From Trochalopteron elliotii (lineage: Eukaryota > Chordata > Aves > Passeriformes > Leiothrichidae), in the NCBI GenBank assembly GCA_024734555.1, contig JANPWX010000248.1, forward strand, positions 508,040 to 572,039: 64,000 nucleotides of DNA. Direction: 5' to 3'. Below the pieces are notes generated by a model. The model saw nothing but the letters and a program-made list of their open reading frames with translations, made no database searches and was not told the origin of the DNA. This document shows, piece by piece, positions 20,852-31,700 of this stretch. Numbering within the stretch: the first letter of the stretch is position 1; each line of letters begins with the position of its first letter. A program made the position numbers and the translations under genes.

Positions 20852-20865
20852 CCCGGGGCAGCCGT
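20722..20865 (+). repeat. duplicated segment, original copy containing NECAB3 terminal exon
   Basis: Runs from 'cagagccaggg' through the polypyrimidine tract and last exon to just past the stop. A near-identical copy lies at 22478-22616. Confidence 0.88.
20823..20851 (+). CDS. NECAB3: NECAB3 terminal coding exon
   Basis: Acceptor 'ctcttcccag'. With the single G carried from the exon ending at 20034 it reads [13 protein letters not shown], which is the invariant C-terminus of NECAB proteins. Confidence 0.94.
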
Positions 20866-21016
20866 CTCCAGGACACCATCAGCATGCGGGAGGACGTGGA
20901 GCCCCGGGCACAGCCACCACCTTTGTCACCTCCCTGTCCCTCCATTCCCTCCTGTGGCCAGCAGGGGCTGCCTGCCCTCGGCCCTGCCAGTGTTTTGCTC
21001 CTTTGCTCTTTTCATG

Positions 21017-21033
21017 TTAATTTATTTATTTAT
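21017..21033 (+). promoter_or_regulatory. AU-rich element in NECAB3 3'UTR
   Basis: 'TTAATTTATTTATTTAT' holds overlapping AUUUA pentamers and the UUAUUUAUU nonamer in the NECAB3 sense. Elements like this commonly recruit mRNA-decay factors. Its function here is inferred only from sequence. Confidence 0.5.
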
Positions 21034-21403
21034 CCTGCTCCTAAGACAGTGTCTGAGCTGCCTGGGGGAGCCGTGTGTGGGGGTGGCCCCTGGGGGAGCA
21101 CTGGGCTGGTGCTGCCTGCCAGGAGCCTTCAGTCCCTCCTGCCCTCAGCTCCTCTTCCTTCTGGCTCTGAGTGTGCTGGGATGGGCACCGGGACACATCC
21201 TGCCCAGGGAGCCAGGTGGCCTGAAATGGATTGTGAAGAGGGAAAAAAATGGATTTTATAGGGAAAAAAATGTTTCATGAAGTACTTCTGGCAGCAAGGT
21301 GTACCTGATCACGCCCTGCCACGCTGGCAGCACGTGCTGGGGCTTTGAGCCTGGCATTGTGCCCCACCAGCTGTGCCCATGGCTGAGCCTGGCCCCAGCA
21401 CAT

Positions 21404-21565
21404 CCCACTGCCAGGGAAGGCCAGAGTGGGTGCAGTCCCTGGCACATCCTGCCCCCAGGGAAGGCCAGAGTGGGTGCAGTCCCTGGCACATCCTGCCCCT
21501 CGCAGGAAAGATCAGAGTGGCTCCAGTCCCCAGCCCCTTGCAGGAAAGGCCAGTGTGGCTCCAGG
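21404..21565. repeat. about 46-bp tandem repeat, three degenerate copies
   Basis: Repeated 'gggaaggccagagtgggtgc' followed by 'agtccctggcacatcctgccc'. The third copy is more diverged. Confidence 0.8.
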
Positions 21566-22477
21566 CTCTGCTGCTTAATTCCCATAAACCAGCACCAGGC
21601 AGTGGTGCCAGAGGCTGGAGCTGAGTTAATGGGGAGGGGTCTGGGGTGGGGGGCACTAAATGAGGGGAGAAGGCTGGAGCAGATCCCACCTGCTCCAGGG
21701 GTGGCACTGGGGGTTTCCTTGGTGCTGCTGCAGCAGCAGATCCTCTGCTGAGCTGGGAGAAAATGCCTTGTCACAGCCAGTGTGGAGGGAGTGGGAGGGC
21801 ACAGGGGGTAGGAGGAACACCAGCCACCCTCCTGGCACAGAAAACATCATCCTTGTGCCCCTGCCTGTCCTCAATAGCAGTGTGGCACCCGTGGGTGCCT
21901 GCACCCCCAATCCTCACTCACCCAGGGCCTGCTACCACCCACAGCCTCTTCTCCCACTCCCTGTGGGTGCTGCTCCATCAGAAACATTAATTTGAATGTT
22001 TCTCCCCCAATCCCTGGATGCAGTCAGTAAAATCTGTGCCTGAAGGGGCAGTGGGTGCAGCTCCACCCTGGGGACCCCTCACACACTCTGTGCTGGGTGG
22101 GTCTGACACAGTGTCACCCCAGCCCCAGGGGGGGACAGCCCAGGAGGGGTCACTGGGGTTTAGGGTGCTTGTTTTGCTCCTGGGTTTGGGGTGACCTGGC
22201 TGAAGCCAGGAGCAGCCTGCACAGATGGGATCAGGGAATCTGGCTGGAGGAAGAGCAGCTGCTGCTGCCAGCCCAGCTGGACACTGTCAGAGCCCAGGGC
22301 AGGCTCAGGACCCAAACCCAAATGCCCCTCCCAGGGATGGGGTGGCAGAGCCTGTCCCTGTTCCCATGGGGACCCATCCTCCAAGCATCCAGTTGTTCAC
22401 CTGATGATCAACAACTGCTGCTTTCCCTGGCCAAAGGCAGGGTTTGCTGTGATCACAGGGCAGCAGAAGAGGCTCCT

Positions 22478-22616
22478 CCTTCAGAGCCAGGGGTCAGGTG
22501 CCCCATCTCTGGCACCCCAAATCCCCATTCCCAGTTTCACAGTGCCCTCACCTCCCTGCTTTCCCTCTCTTCCCAGCTTCCTGGTGGATCATGAACAACT
22601 GACCCAGGGTAGCTGC
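22478..22616 (+). repeat. duplicated segment, second copy of NECAB3 terminal exon region
   Basis: Near-identical to 20722-20865 apart from a roughly 9-base deletion near the start, a few substitutions, and a 3-base loss inside the exon. Confidence 0.88.
22577..22602 (+). pseudogene. duplicate NECAB3 terminal exon (alternative last exon or exon relic)
   Basis: Retains the polypyrimidine tract, AG acceptor (575-576) and open frame. In the same phase it reads [12 protein letters not shown], one Asn shorter than the original because one AAC is missing. Splicing from the exon ending at 20034 to this copy would give an almost identical protein with a different 3'UTR. Whether it is used is unknown. 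Confidence 0.7.
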
Positions 22617-23058
22617 TGGGCCCAGGGCCACATTCCTGCCCCTGGCAGTGACAAACAGGGGATCCAGGGATGTGCTGCAGCCACAGCAGCACCGTGGGCC
22701 ATCAGGAAGGGATAAGCTGTGCCAGGGCACAGCCAGGGTGGGTTACAGAGGGGCACCCGGGGCAGCCACAGAGGCAGAGCTGCAGCAGGCACTGGTTTGG
22801 GATTCCTGAGCTGCCTCCCCAGCCCCATGTGGGGTTTACACCTCAGTTTTGGGTTTCTTCATCACTGGATTAACGTTTGCAGCAGCCTGGAGACCAAAAT
22901 CCTCAGCTTAAGCAAATGTGGGCAGGGGGTATCCCTGGGGGGCACAGGGCTGGCAGTGGCAGCCAGCTGTGACAGCACCCTGCAGGCTGCTCTGTGCTCA
23001 CATAAAAAAAGATCAGCTAAAAAAAGCTCAGAGAACAAGACACTGAACTATAAACTCA

Positions 23059-23064
23059 AATAAA
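23059..23064 (+). terminator. candidate NECAB3 poly(A) signal
   Basis: AATAAA on the + strand, the first canonical hexamer downstream of the NECAB3 stop in this orientation that I could find. Confidence 0.5.
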
Positions 23065-23156
23065 TCACTCAGGATAGGGCTGAACTCCAGCTCCCAGGCT
23101 TTGCCCACAGCATCCCCACCACAGGGAAGGCAATTTTTGTCCCTAAAAGTCTCCTG

Positions 23157-23181
23157 GCCAAGGCCAAGGCCAAGGCCAGGT
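23157..23181. repeat. (GGCCAA)n short repeat
   Basis: About four copies of a hexamer lying between the two convergent poly(A) signals. Confidence 0.85.
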
Positions 23182-23261
23182 TGTGACAGCATTCCCCAAA
23201 ACCCCCAAGAGCTGCCTGAGCACTGCTGAAAACCTCTGCCCCTTCCCAGAGAGAAGGGGGA

Positions 23262-25488
23262 GCTGGAGGATGAACATAGTCTTTTTATTGACTACTTTTG
23301 AGTAGAACAAACTAAATACATCTGTAACAGTTTGGGTTCCTTTATACAGGACATTAAATAAGTTATGCACAGGAATGAAGTAACAAATTTCTATTACAGA
23401 ATTAAATGTCAAAAAAAAAAAATAGAAACCTCAACCCAATGTCTCCCCACGCCCCAAGTTCACATTTATCATTCCATCTTTTTAAAAAACAAACCCAACG
23501 AAAAAGAAAGAAGCAATCATTCTAATCATGACTGTTAGTATTTCATTCATTTACACTGGGGTTAATTTTAATACACAGCCATCGATGTTGCATGAGAATT
23601 ATGGAAGACAATCTATTTACAACAATTCCTTCCAGCCCTGCCCTGCTCTCCCTCCCCTCCCCACCCTGGCACTGTCACCACAGACCCACAGCATGAACCT
23701 GGGGCTGCAGGTGAGGAGGGGACACCACAACCATGTGGGATTGACCTCAGGCTGTTCCCAGTGTGTCCCTGTCCCCTCAGGGCAGGAGATCCTTTCCTGA
23801 CTGCCCTGAACACCCCTGGGAGGGGCTGCTGCAGGTCAGGGTGGCTCCAGTGCCACCCCACTGGGAGCTGCCTCCTGCCAGTGCCTGTGCTGGGCTCCAG
23901 GGGGACACAGGGGGGACATCCCCAGGGCCACTGGAGCTGTCTGCAACACCAGGAGACCCCGTGGCTTTTTCATCAACCCTTGCAGACAGGGAATCACCAG
24001 CTCTACCCCACAACAGCAGCTTCCCAAGGAGTTTTCCTGAGGGGCCAGGGCTGGAGCAGCAGGTTCCAACTCACCCCTGGCAGTGACACTCACTGCAGCT
24101 CCATCATTCACCTCCAATTGAGAAAGTGATCAAAAATAATTTGGGAATTACTCGCCTCATTGGGCTCCAGCCCAGCAGCAGCACACACACAGTCAGGGAC
24201 ACACAGCTCTGCTGAAGAGATGGATTTCTAGAGCCCCTGTGGGATTTGGGAGCAGCTCCTGGAGGGCACATCCCCTCCCTGCCACAGGCTGTGCCACTGC
24301 CACCCTCTGTGGCACTCCTGGAACAGCCCTGCTGCAGGGCTCTGCTGTCACAGCCTGCACTGCCCTGAGCCCCTCCAGTGCCTCGGGCCACACCACAGCA
24401 GGGACTCTGCCATGGACAGATGTCCCCAGGCTGTCCCCACCCCCAGACCTCACTCTGAGCCCCTGCTTTTGGGACAATCTCCAAAGGTGGATGCACATCC
24501 CCTGCATCTCCATCAGCACTGCAGGAACCCCGTGGAGCTGGGGATAAGAATGGACACAGAACACCCAGTCCTGCCTTTCTTTTACCACTGTGGCTGGTGT
24601 GTGTGGAGGGCACAGGCTGTAAACAACCCCTGGCACCAGTGAGGATCCCTGGGCTCAAAAACAACAGCAGGAACTCACAAACCAGCAGCTTCCAGGCAGT
24701 GAAAAAACCAAAACAACGGCCCCCAGGTGGAAAGGGCACCTGCCCCCAGCCCAGATCTGCTCTGCACGTGTTCCCCCAGCACGGGCCCCACCCAGGAAAC
24801 ACCCAACTGTCTGTCTCACCACAGGCCAGGATGAAATCCAGGCTATCCAGCACTACCTCGCTGCCACTGCCACTTGTTTTAGAGCAGACAAATCCTCTCC
24901 TCCCTCTCTGCAACCCTCAGCTGCTAGCCTGGAGGCAGGAGAAGTGGGCTCAGCTTTTGCCATTGCACAGAGGACGAGATGCTCCCTCTGGGGAATTGGC
25001 TCTGGTCTGTTCACAGCAACAACCAGCCAGCAGGACCACCTGAGGCACAGCTGTCTGGGGGCAGGGAAAAAACACTGGACCTTATGGAGGAAAGGTGGCA
25101 GAAGGAGGCAGTGGTGGCTCTGACACCTTGGGAAGTGAGCCTGAGCATGCCACAAGGACAGGGCTCCCTGCTTGGGCACCACACTCTCAGCATCTCTGGC
25201 GTGTGCCAGCGTTCTCCCCCCAGCCCAGGTCCCCCAGGCAGGTGCTCAGTGTCCCCCAGATCCTGACACTGCTCTGGTGTCCCCCCGAGAGGAGCAGAGA
25301 GCTGCTGCAGGCGAGGCTCACCCTGTTCACCAGCCACAAAGGAAAAGGCAGGATGAGAGGGCAAAGCCGGAGTGTCGGAGGCGGTGCCATGTGTCAAACA
25401 TGTCAAGTGGTAACAGTTGCTGCGGGGGTTTTTTCAGCCTAAAAACACCCAGGGAACTCCTCCAGTGGGGTGAAGCAAAGCCTCCCTC
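23262..25488 (-). other. CBFA2T2: CBFA2T2 probable 3'UTR
   Basis: Follows the CBFA2T2 stop on the minus strand. No further exon-like frame is present. The region ends near an AATAAA complement at 23284-23289, which would place cleavage around 23262-23272. Length is inferred. Confidence 0.55.
23284..23289 (-). terminator. candidate CBFA2T2 poly(A) signal
   Basis: 'tttatt' on the + strand, AATAAA on the minus strand, preceded by A/T-rich sequence. Confidence 0.55.
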
Positions 25489-25779
25489 CTAGAGCCCGTT
25501 GGTGTCTATGGCTGTCACGGAGGCCGGCGTGGAGGAGCGCGAGGTGGTGGCCGAGCTCTTCTCCAGGGCTGGGCTGGGGATGCCATCGAGGCTCTTGGCT
25601 GCTGCTGCTGCCACCCTGCCCGTGGGCAGGGCCAGGGGCTTGCTCTGGCCGTGCAGGCCTTGCCCACAGATGCGGTGGTGCCTCTCCCAGTCCTTGTGCT
25701 GGCAGAAGGAGCCGCAGTACCGGGCGATGTTGCAGCCGCTGCACGTCTCGCTGGCCTTGCGGCCGCAGTTCCAGCAGCT
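25489..25779 (-). CDS. CBFA2T2: CBFA2T2 last coding exon (MYND zinc finger and C-terminus)
   Basis: Acceptor 'tcttgcag'. Starts S-C-W-N-C-G-R-K and contains the full MYND pattern (CxxC, CxxC, CxxxC, then H and C) followed by a Ser/Thr-rich tail ending ...DTNGL and TAG. The MYND finger binds PPLxL-type motifs in corepressors. Mammals have Asn rather than Ser at the junction residue. Confidence 0.96.
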   Translation of the reverse strand, partial: SCWNCGRKASETCSGCNIARYCGSFCQHKDWERHHRICGQGLHGQSKPLALPTGRVAAAAAKSLDGIPSPALEKSSATTSRSSTPASVTAIDTNGL

Positions 25780-28700
25780 CTGCAAGACCAAAGACAGGGG
25801 TTTAGTTTCCCTAAGAGCTGCAGGATGGTGCTGACTCAGCTCTGGAGGGGACTGTTCATCTCCCTGGCCTAGATTTGGGAATATTAAAACGAGCAATCCG
25901 TTAATTCCTGCTATTTCCCAGCTCTTTGCTAATGGTTCTAACCCCCACTGCTCTTTGCCCACAGCTGCTGTCACACTGCCCCAGGCACATCCTCTCCCCT
26001 AGACCCACCCGAATGCAGAGAGGAAACAGCAAGCACGGGCTGAAAAACACGCTGCAGATGCTGCTGTTGGGCTTTTTTATTTCCTGTTTTAAGCAGCTCT
26101 GTTTTGGTCTCGCTCCCAGCCGAGCGCTCTCCACAGGGATCACGGCGCGCTGCACCGGCACCATTTGCCCCGCACCCTGCCTCGCTGCACAAGAGCTCGG
26201 AGCGGGCCAATTTGGAAAAGCAAACGCTCATTTGAAAGCCTCCCAGCCAGGTGGAAGCACTGCCAGAGCCCGAGCCTCAATCTGGAAGCAGAGCAAAGCC
26301 CCTCTGGCCGCAGGGAGAGGAGTCAGCTGGTGGCTCCCGGCGTGCCACCGCTTCCCCGGGAGCGCGGGGCCAGGGGCCAGCCCGGCTGCAGCTGCTCCGG
26401 GGAGGGGAGGAGCAGCTTCCCTGCAGCTGGGCCAGGGCGTAGCAAACACACGGTGGGGAGGGCGAGCTCAGCTGTGGGAACACAGCCCGTGTCAGAGCTG
26501 CCCTTTGTGGGGACACCACTGCTGCGACCACCATCAAAGAGCTGTGGGAGAGGGGAGCTGGGAGATGCTGGGCTGTACCAGGCAGCCCTGCTGTGGGGAA
26601 GGGCTGTGGGATTTCCACTGCCAGGCTCAGCACTGGAGCCACCAGCTCATGCTGATGATTTATGGGCTGGCAGTGAAGCACCTGACCAGTTCACTTTGGA
26701 GTGAGCTGCTCCAGAGCCTGCGTGTCCCCAAGGGTCTTCCATCTTCCAGGAGAAGCAGGACTTGTGACCAAAAAGCCCCTACCAAAGGCTGTGGTAGCTC
26801 TTGGAAAACTGGGTCACTGTTTCACAGCTGTTTACACTTCAAGTGTTTCTCAGCTGTGTTGCAAAGGTTACAAGCTGTGCCAAAACACAGGACAGCTTTT
26901 AGACAAGGGCTCTGGGGCTTGCACAGGGGTGCTCAGCAGCCCTCGAGGTCTCAGAGTGCTCCTCAGCACAGCTGGAGGAGGAGGACACTCCTCTGCTATT
27001 CCCCTATGGAGAAATCACTACTTGCCTCATTCCTTCCTGAGCAGTTCCACCCACTCCCATCGTGTGACTGGTGTGTTCAACCCTCAGCAATTTCATTGGG
27101 AATTGCAGTATGGACATCATTCTCTGGAATAACACCTAATAATTCCATGGCCTGGCCACGCTTCCTGAGCCCCAGATGAGCTGAAACCCATCAGGAGGGG
27201 ATGGACCTGCTGCCCCCACATCCCAGCAGACATGAACAGTCCCATCAGATTTCTGCTCAGCAGACACAAACCCTCTGCTCTTGCACGTGTAGAGAAATTA
27301 AAACATGGAGCAAAGCTCACATGGATGGGATGAGGTAGTGCAGGAATGAGCCATGTGATTTCCCTTGCCCAAAATCTCAAAAGCTCCACCAAGTGAACTT
27401 CCTGTTAAGCAACAGGGAGGGGAGTTGATGACTGAAGAGTAGAAAGAGATTCTCTGAGGCACCCATTCAGTACATGTCACTGGCTATGACAACACCAAGA
27501 GCCATCCCTTCTTTTCCAACATGCAAGTGTGGTACAGACCACCAGGAATGTGCAAGAGCTTTTCCTGCAGCCCAGCTTCTGCCCTGCCCTATTTTCAAGC
27601 CCACAAACAGCAATTTCTTTTCTGCAAAGATTAAGTACCCCACCAGAATTTCTGAGCTAAACTGCTGCATGCACCAGCATCCTTTTCTCTTTGCTTCTAC
27701 ACCTCTTTCAATCCCACAAAATCCCTGGTCATTACACTGAGTCAGGGTGCCCAGTGGTTGCACACACACGTGTCCACAGACATTGTTCAGCCTGATTCCC
27801 TGCCAGCAAAACCTAAAAAGGATTTTTGATGATATTGGTGCATTGCTTTAGTTATTGATTGGAGAGAGACTTTTAAAAGGAAAAGATATTGAAGACTGGA
27901 TGGAGTTTGGAGCACCCTGGCCTAGTGGAAGGTGTCCCTGCTCATGGCAGGGGCTTGGAATAAGATGATCTCTGAGTGTTGGGAAAGATGAGACAGGAAA
28001 AACTCACAAATATGATTGCTTGGCAAGAGATCTTGAGAATATAAAACCTATGAATGAAATAGAAATGAAAGCAGCTCTGAGATGTGATCATGGCAGGCAG
28101 GAAGATGGTGATTGTAACAAACAATGGGACACTGAGGGACCCAAGGGTGCAGCCCCACCCCACCCTGCCAAGGGATCAGGGAAAAGATAGACAAGAAGAC
28201 AGTCTTTAGAGTTTAGAATGCAGAGAGATATGGTAATAGAGCAGTTCTCATAGGCTGTGTGCAAAGTCTGTAGGTTTTGTATCTCCTGCAGGTTGGTCAC
28301 TGTAAATGAGAATATTCAACACATAAGGAGATAGAATGTATTGTAACAAGGTTCTCTCCCTTCTTACTTCACCTCTCTTACCTGGCCCACCTCTGGCCTC
28401 TGACCTCTCTGCTCTTACCTCACCTCACTTACCTCTCCTCTCTCTCTCTCTCTTTGGGGCTTCCCCTCAGCCCAGGCTGGTGGCTGAAGGCAAAAGGCCC
28501 TTTTTACCCACCACCCCTGCAATAAACCCTCGTGTTCTCTCAGGAGTGTCTCAGGTTTGCAGAGTTCCCTCTCCCTGCCCTCCATGGATGCTCCTACATC
28601 TGAGGTCTCTTCCAACCCAACCCACTGTGTGATCTATGACTCTGTTAAAAAGGGCTGGGGGACCTGCAGGCTTGACCTGGAGACTGCAGCCCTGGAAAGC

Positions 28701-31700
28701 CCTTTCCAGGCTGTGCCCTCACCTCTGTGGACTCCTCCTGCTCGTTGATGACAAGGAAGGCGTCCTCGGTGGCCTGGCGCTTGGCGTCGGCGATGGTCTG
28801 CTCCATGCGCGCGCGCTCCGACGCAATCATCTCAAAGGCCTTCTGCTCTGCCTCAGCCACTGCCTTCTGCACCTCCGACATGGCCTGCCGCTTCACCTCG
28901 TTCACAGCTTCTTCTGGAAGGAAAGAGCAGCCTCACCCACCCACCCTGGCAATCAGGGCAGCCTCCCAGAGAAACAATTCCAGAGGTGTGTTCCCAGCAC
29001 CAGCATCTTGGGAGCGGCGAGGCCAGGCTCAGTCCCACGGGATCCCTGTGGCATCACAGAGGAGCAGAGCCTTTTGGGAAAGCCACAGTGGGGATGTTGG
29101 CAGCCAGATGTGCACATCCTGCAGCTGGGCTCCTGCTGTTTCTGCCCAGCAAATCTGCAGCATCTGTGTTTACCCCGGGCAGGATCCCCACAAACACTCA
29201 CCGGCTTTTTTCCAGATCTCCTCGGTGACGTAGCCCGTTCCCGACCTGCTGCTGAACTCCCGCAGGGAATCTGCTGGAGTAAGGGACACAGGAAAGGTTG
29301 GCAAAGCCTCATCCCAACGCAACTACCGCTCACGTGCCCAATGGTACCTCAGGACATCATGAGGCAGGGAAGGATTGATCAGTTAAACTCAAAGCAGAGG
29401 ATTCCTACGGCTAAAGCCATTCCTCAAACACTCAGATGATAAATTACAGCATTTAATTAGCACCTTGCATAATTTATGACACCGTATAACCTATCTCCTG
29501 GTACTCTAAAACAACAGGCAATGCTTATAAATGTATGTTGTCCAACTTCTGCACTGTCCAGAGGCTGTGAACATCAATCTGTAGACCAGCAGTTTACATT
29601 AAGCACAGCACTTCCCAATCCCAGGGCAGTTGAAAGGCTTGAACTGATGGACAAATAGTCCTCCAAGACACCTGGAAATGCTGCTTGATGCTTAACTGCC
29701 CCTTCTCACAAGAGCAATAGAGCTTGAAAAGGTCCCACAAGGGGAGAAAGCAACAGTGTTCCAAATTTGTATTTAAATTTTGGAGTATATCGCCTTTAAC
29801 AACATGGAGCTGGAAGCATCTTAGTCATGATATCCTTAAATATAGAAGGGCTAAAAGCTGGCTGTGCCCCCCAGGCTGTCACACACAGCTACTGCTCCTC
29901 AGGTTTTGTGGCAACTGGAGCCAGGGGCACTTGGATTCCTTGCAGGAGGATTCACTCTATATTTTGTATACAAACAAGTAGAATATACACCAAATTGACA
30001 TTTATTCTTGCTAGAAGAAATCCATTTTTACTTCTGCATAATCAGAGGGTTTTTCTCCCCAGAACTTGATTTGCAGCGGGTTTATTTGGATGGAAATCAG
30101 AATTACACTGAAATAAATCAGCATTTTAGACTTGTTTTTTGCATAGGGTCAAACCCCTGCAAACTGGAGGGGAAAATTAGTCAGCTTTGATAAAGTTGAC
30201 TCACGATACAAAAATAGAACTAGTAACACAGGTAGCTGTTACACTTACAAAAGCCTTTGGTATTTTTAGAATAAATAGACATTTAAAATTGACATTTAAA
30301 ATTGACATTTAAAATCCTTCAGGCAAGAGGGACTGGAAGGGGGAGAGTGGTGGAGAGTAACACTTCTCTCCTGCCGGGCTTTATCAGCTTCGGACCAACT
30401 TCGGCCAGCAGCGACACGGGAGAGGCTCGACGACAAAACCTGCTTCCTGCGTTTCCTCCCTTTAAATCCTCGAGAAAAACACCTGAGGGGTGCTTCACCC
30501 AACTTATCCCACGCCTGGCACAGAGAACCATCCCTCCCTGCTCACCGCTGCCCACGGAGTCGGCGCTGGCGGGGCTGTGCTGGCGGCTGAGCAGCTCGGC
30601 GCCCGCCTTGCGCGGCTCGGCCGTCTCGGAGCAGCGCCGCTTCCAGTAGTTGAGCTCCTCCCTGTCGGCCTCCTGGCAGCGCCGCAGCACCGCCATCGAG
30701 CGCCGCGTCTTCTCCACCATCTCCATGATGCAGTTCAGGGCCTGCCAAAGGGGAGGGATTCTCGGTCATCAAGGGTTTAACCCCGGAGGGACCGCCCCAG
30801 GCAGATGGGACAGGAGAGAGGTGGGTTTCCCGGGATTTGGGATGGTGCCGTGCCCAAGGATACAGCCACCACAAGAGGTAGCTCAACACCACTAGCACAT
30901 CCTCCTAAAAGTGAAGCAAACCCCACCACGTTCCTATGGGATTAGGGTGGGTTATGATCTGATGCCAGAGTTCTACAGTCACAGCCTAACTTCAAATATT
31001 CAGCTATGGGGCCTCTGCTCCACCCCAATGCCATCCCCTCAAAAAAACCCCATTAGCTTTAGACCGTGAGGTCTCTCTCTGCATTTATGATCAAAGCTGA
31101 ATTTTAATCCCATCTCTTTGAGGGAAACAGCAGTGAAGTGCCTGGAGGAGCTGCCTTGCTCAGAAGGAAAAAGCTCAGCATAAAATCTGCTAGGAGCACC
31201 AGGTCTTGCTGTTGGTGCCTTTTTTTGGCCCATAAAAAGCTGGCAACTCAGGGGAAAAAAAGTCTTACAATACAGTAATGATAGATTGACTAATTTTGTA
31301 AGTCCATATCCTGACTGCACTTAGCACATCTGTGCACTTATGCTGGCCAGAGCAGAAAAGATCCCAGTGGGGATAAGGCTGTGTTTGGTTGCTCAGCCAG
31401 CCATGGCAGCACCTGGCCATGCTCTGCAGGAGAAGCTCCCCAGCTCCCATCCACACCCATTTTAGCTTCCACTGTCCACGGGCAGAGGAAACCTGCCAGG
31501 AAACTGCGACAGCTCCTCTCAGCCCTCCCCACCATCCACCTGCTTGTGGTGGCTTGTTCCTCCACCAGGAGAGCCTGGATATGGCATCAACAAGGAAATC
31601 ACCAACTGGAGCAGGTGGAACACTGGGTTGCTGCTTCCCACAGAGCTTCCCACAGCCCCTGCCATTCCTTACGTGATCGAGATGCTTCCACTCATCCGCC

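Larger units (their letters stand above)
20852..23080 (+). other. NECAB3: NECAB3 3' region / probable 3'UTR
   Basis: Follows the stop codon. Holds an AU-rich element at 21017-21033, a short tandem repeat at 21404-21565, the duplicated terminal exon at 22577-22602 and a canonical AATAAA at 23059-23064. If the last is the functional poly(A) signal the UTR is about 2.2 kb; shorter forms using variant signals cannot be excluded. Confidence 0.55.
25780..28722 (-). other. CBFA2T2 intron with nested LTR/CR1
   Basis: Holds a long + strand open frame (25926-27179, unrecognised), a CpG-rich patch at about 26.1-26.45 kb, and the CR1 interrupted by an LTR at 27894-28643. Confidence 0.7.

Noticed and set aside
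28636..29439. 267-codon + strand frame across two CBFA2T2 exons
   Set aside because: Antisense to conserved CBFA2T2 exons and interrupted by their splice sites.
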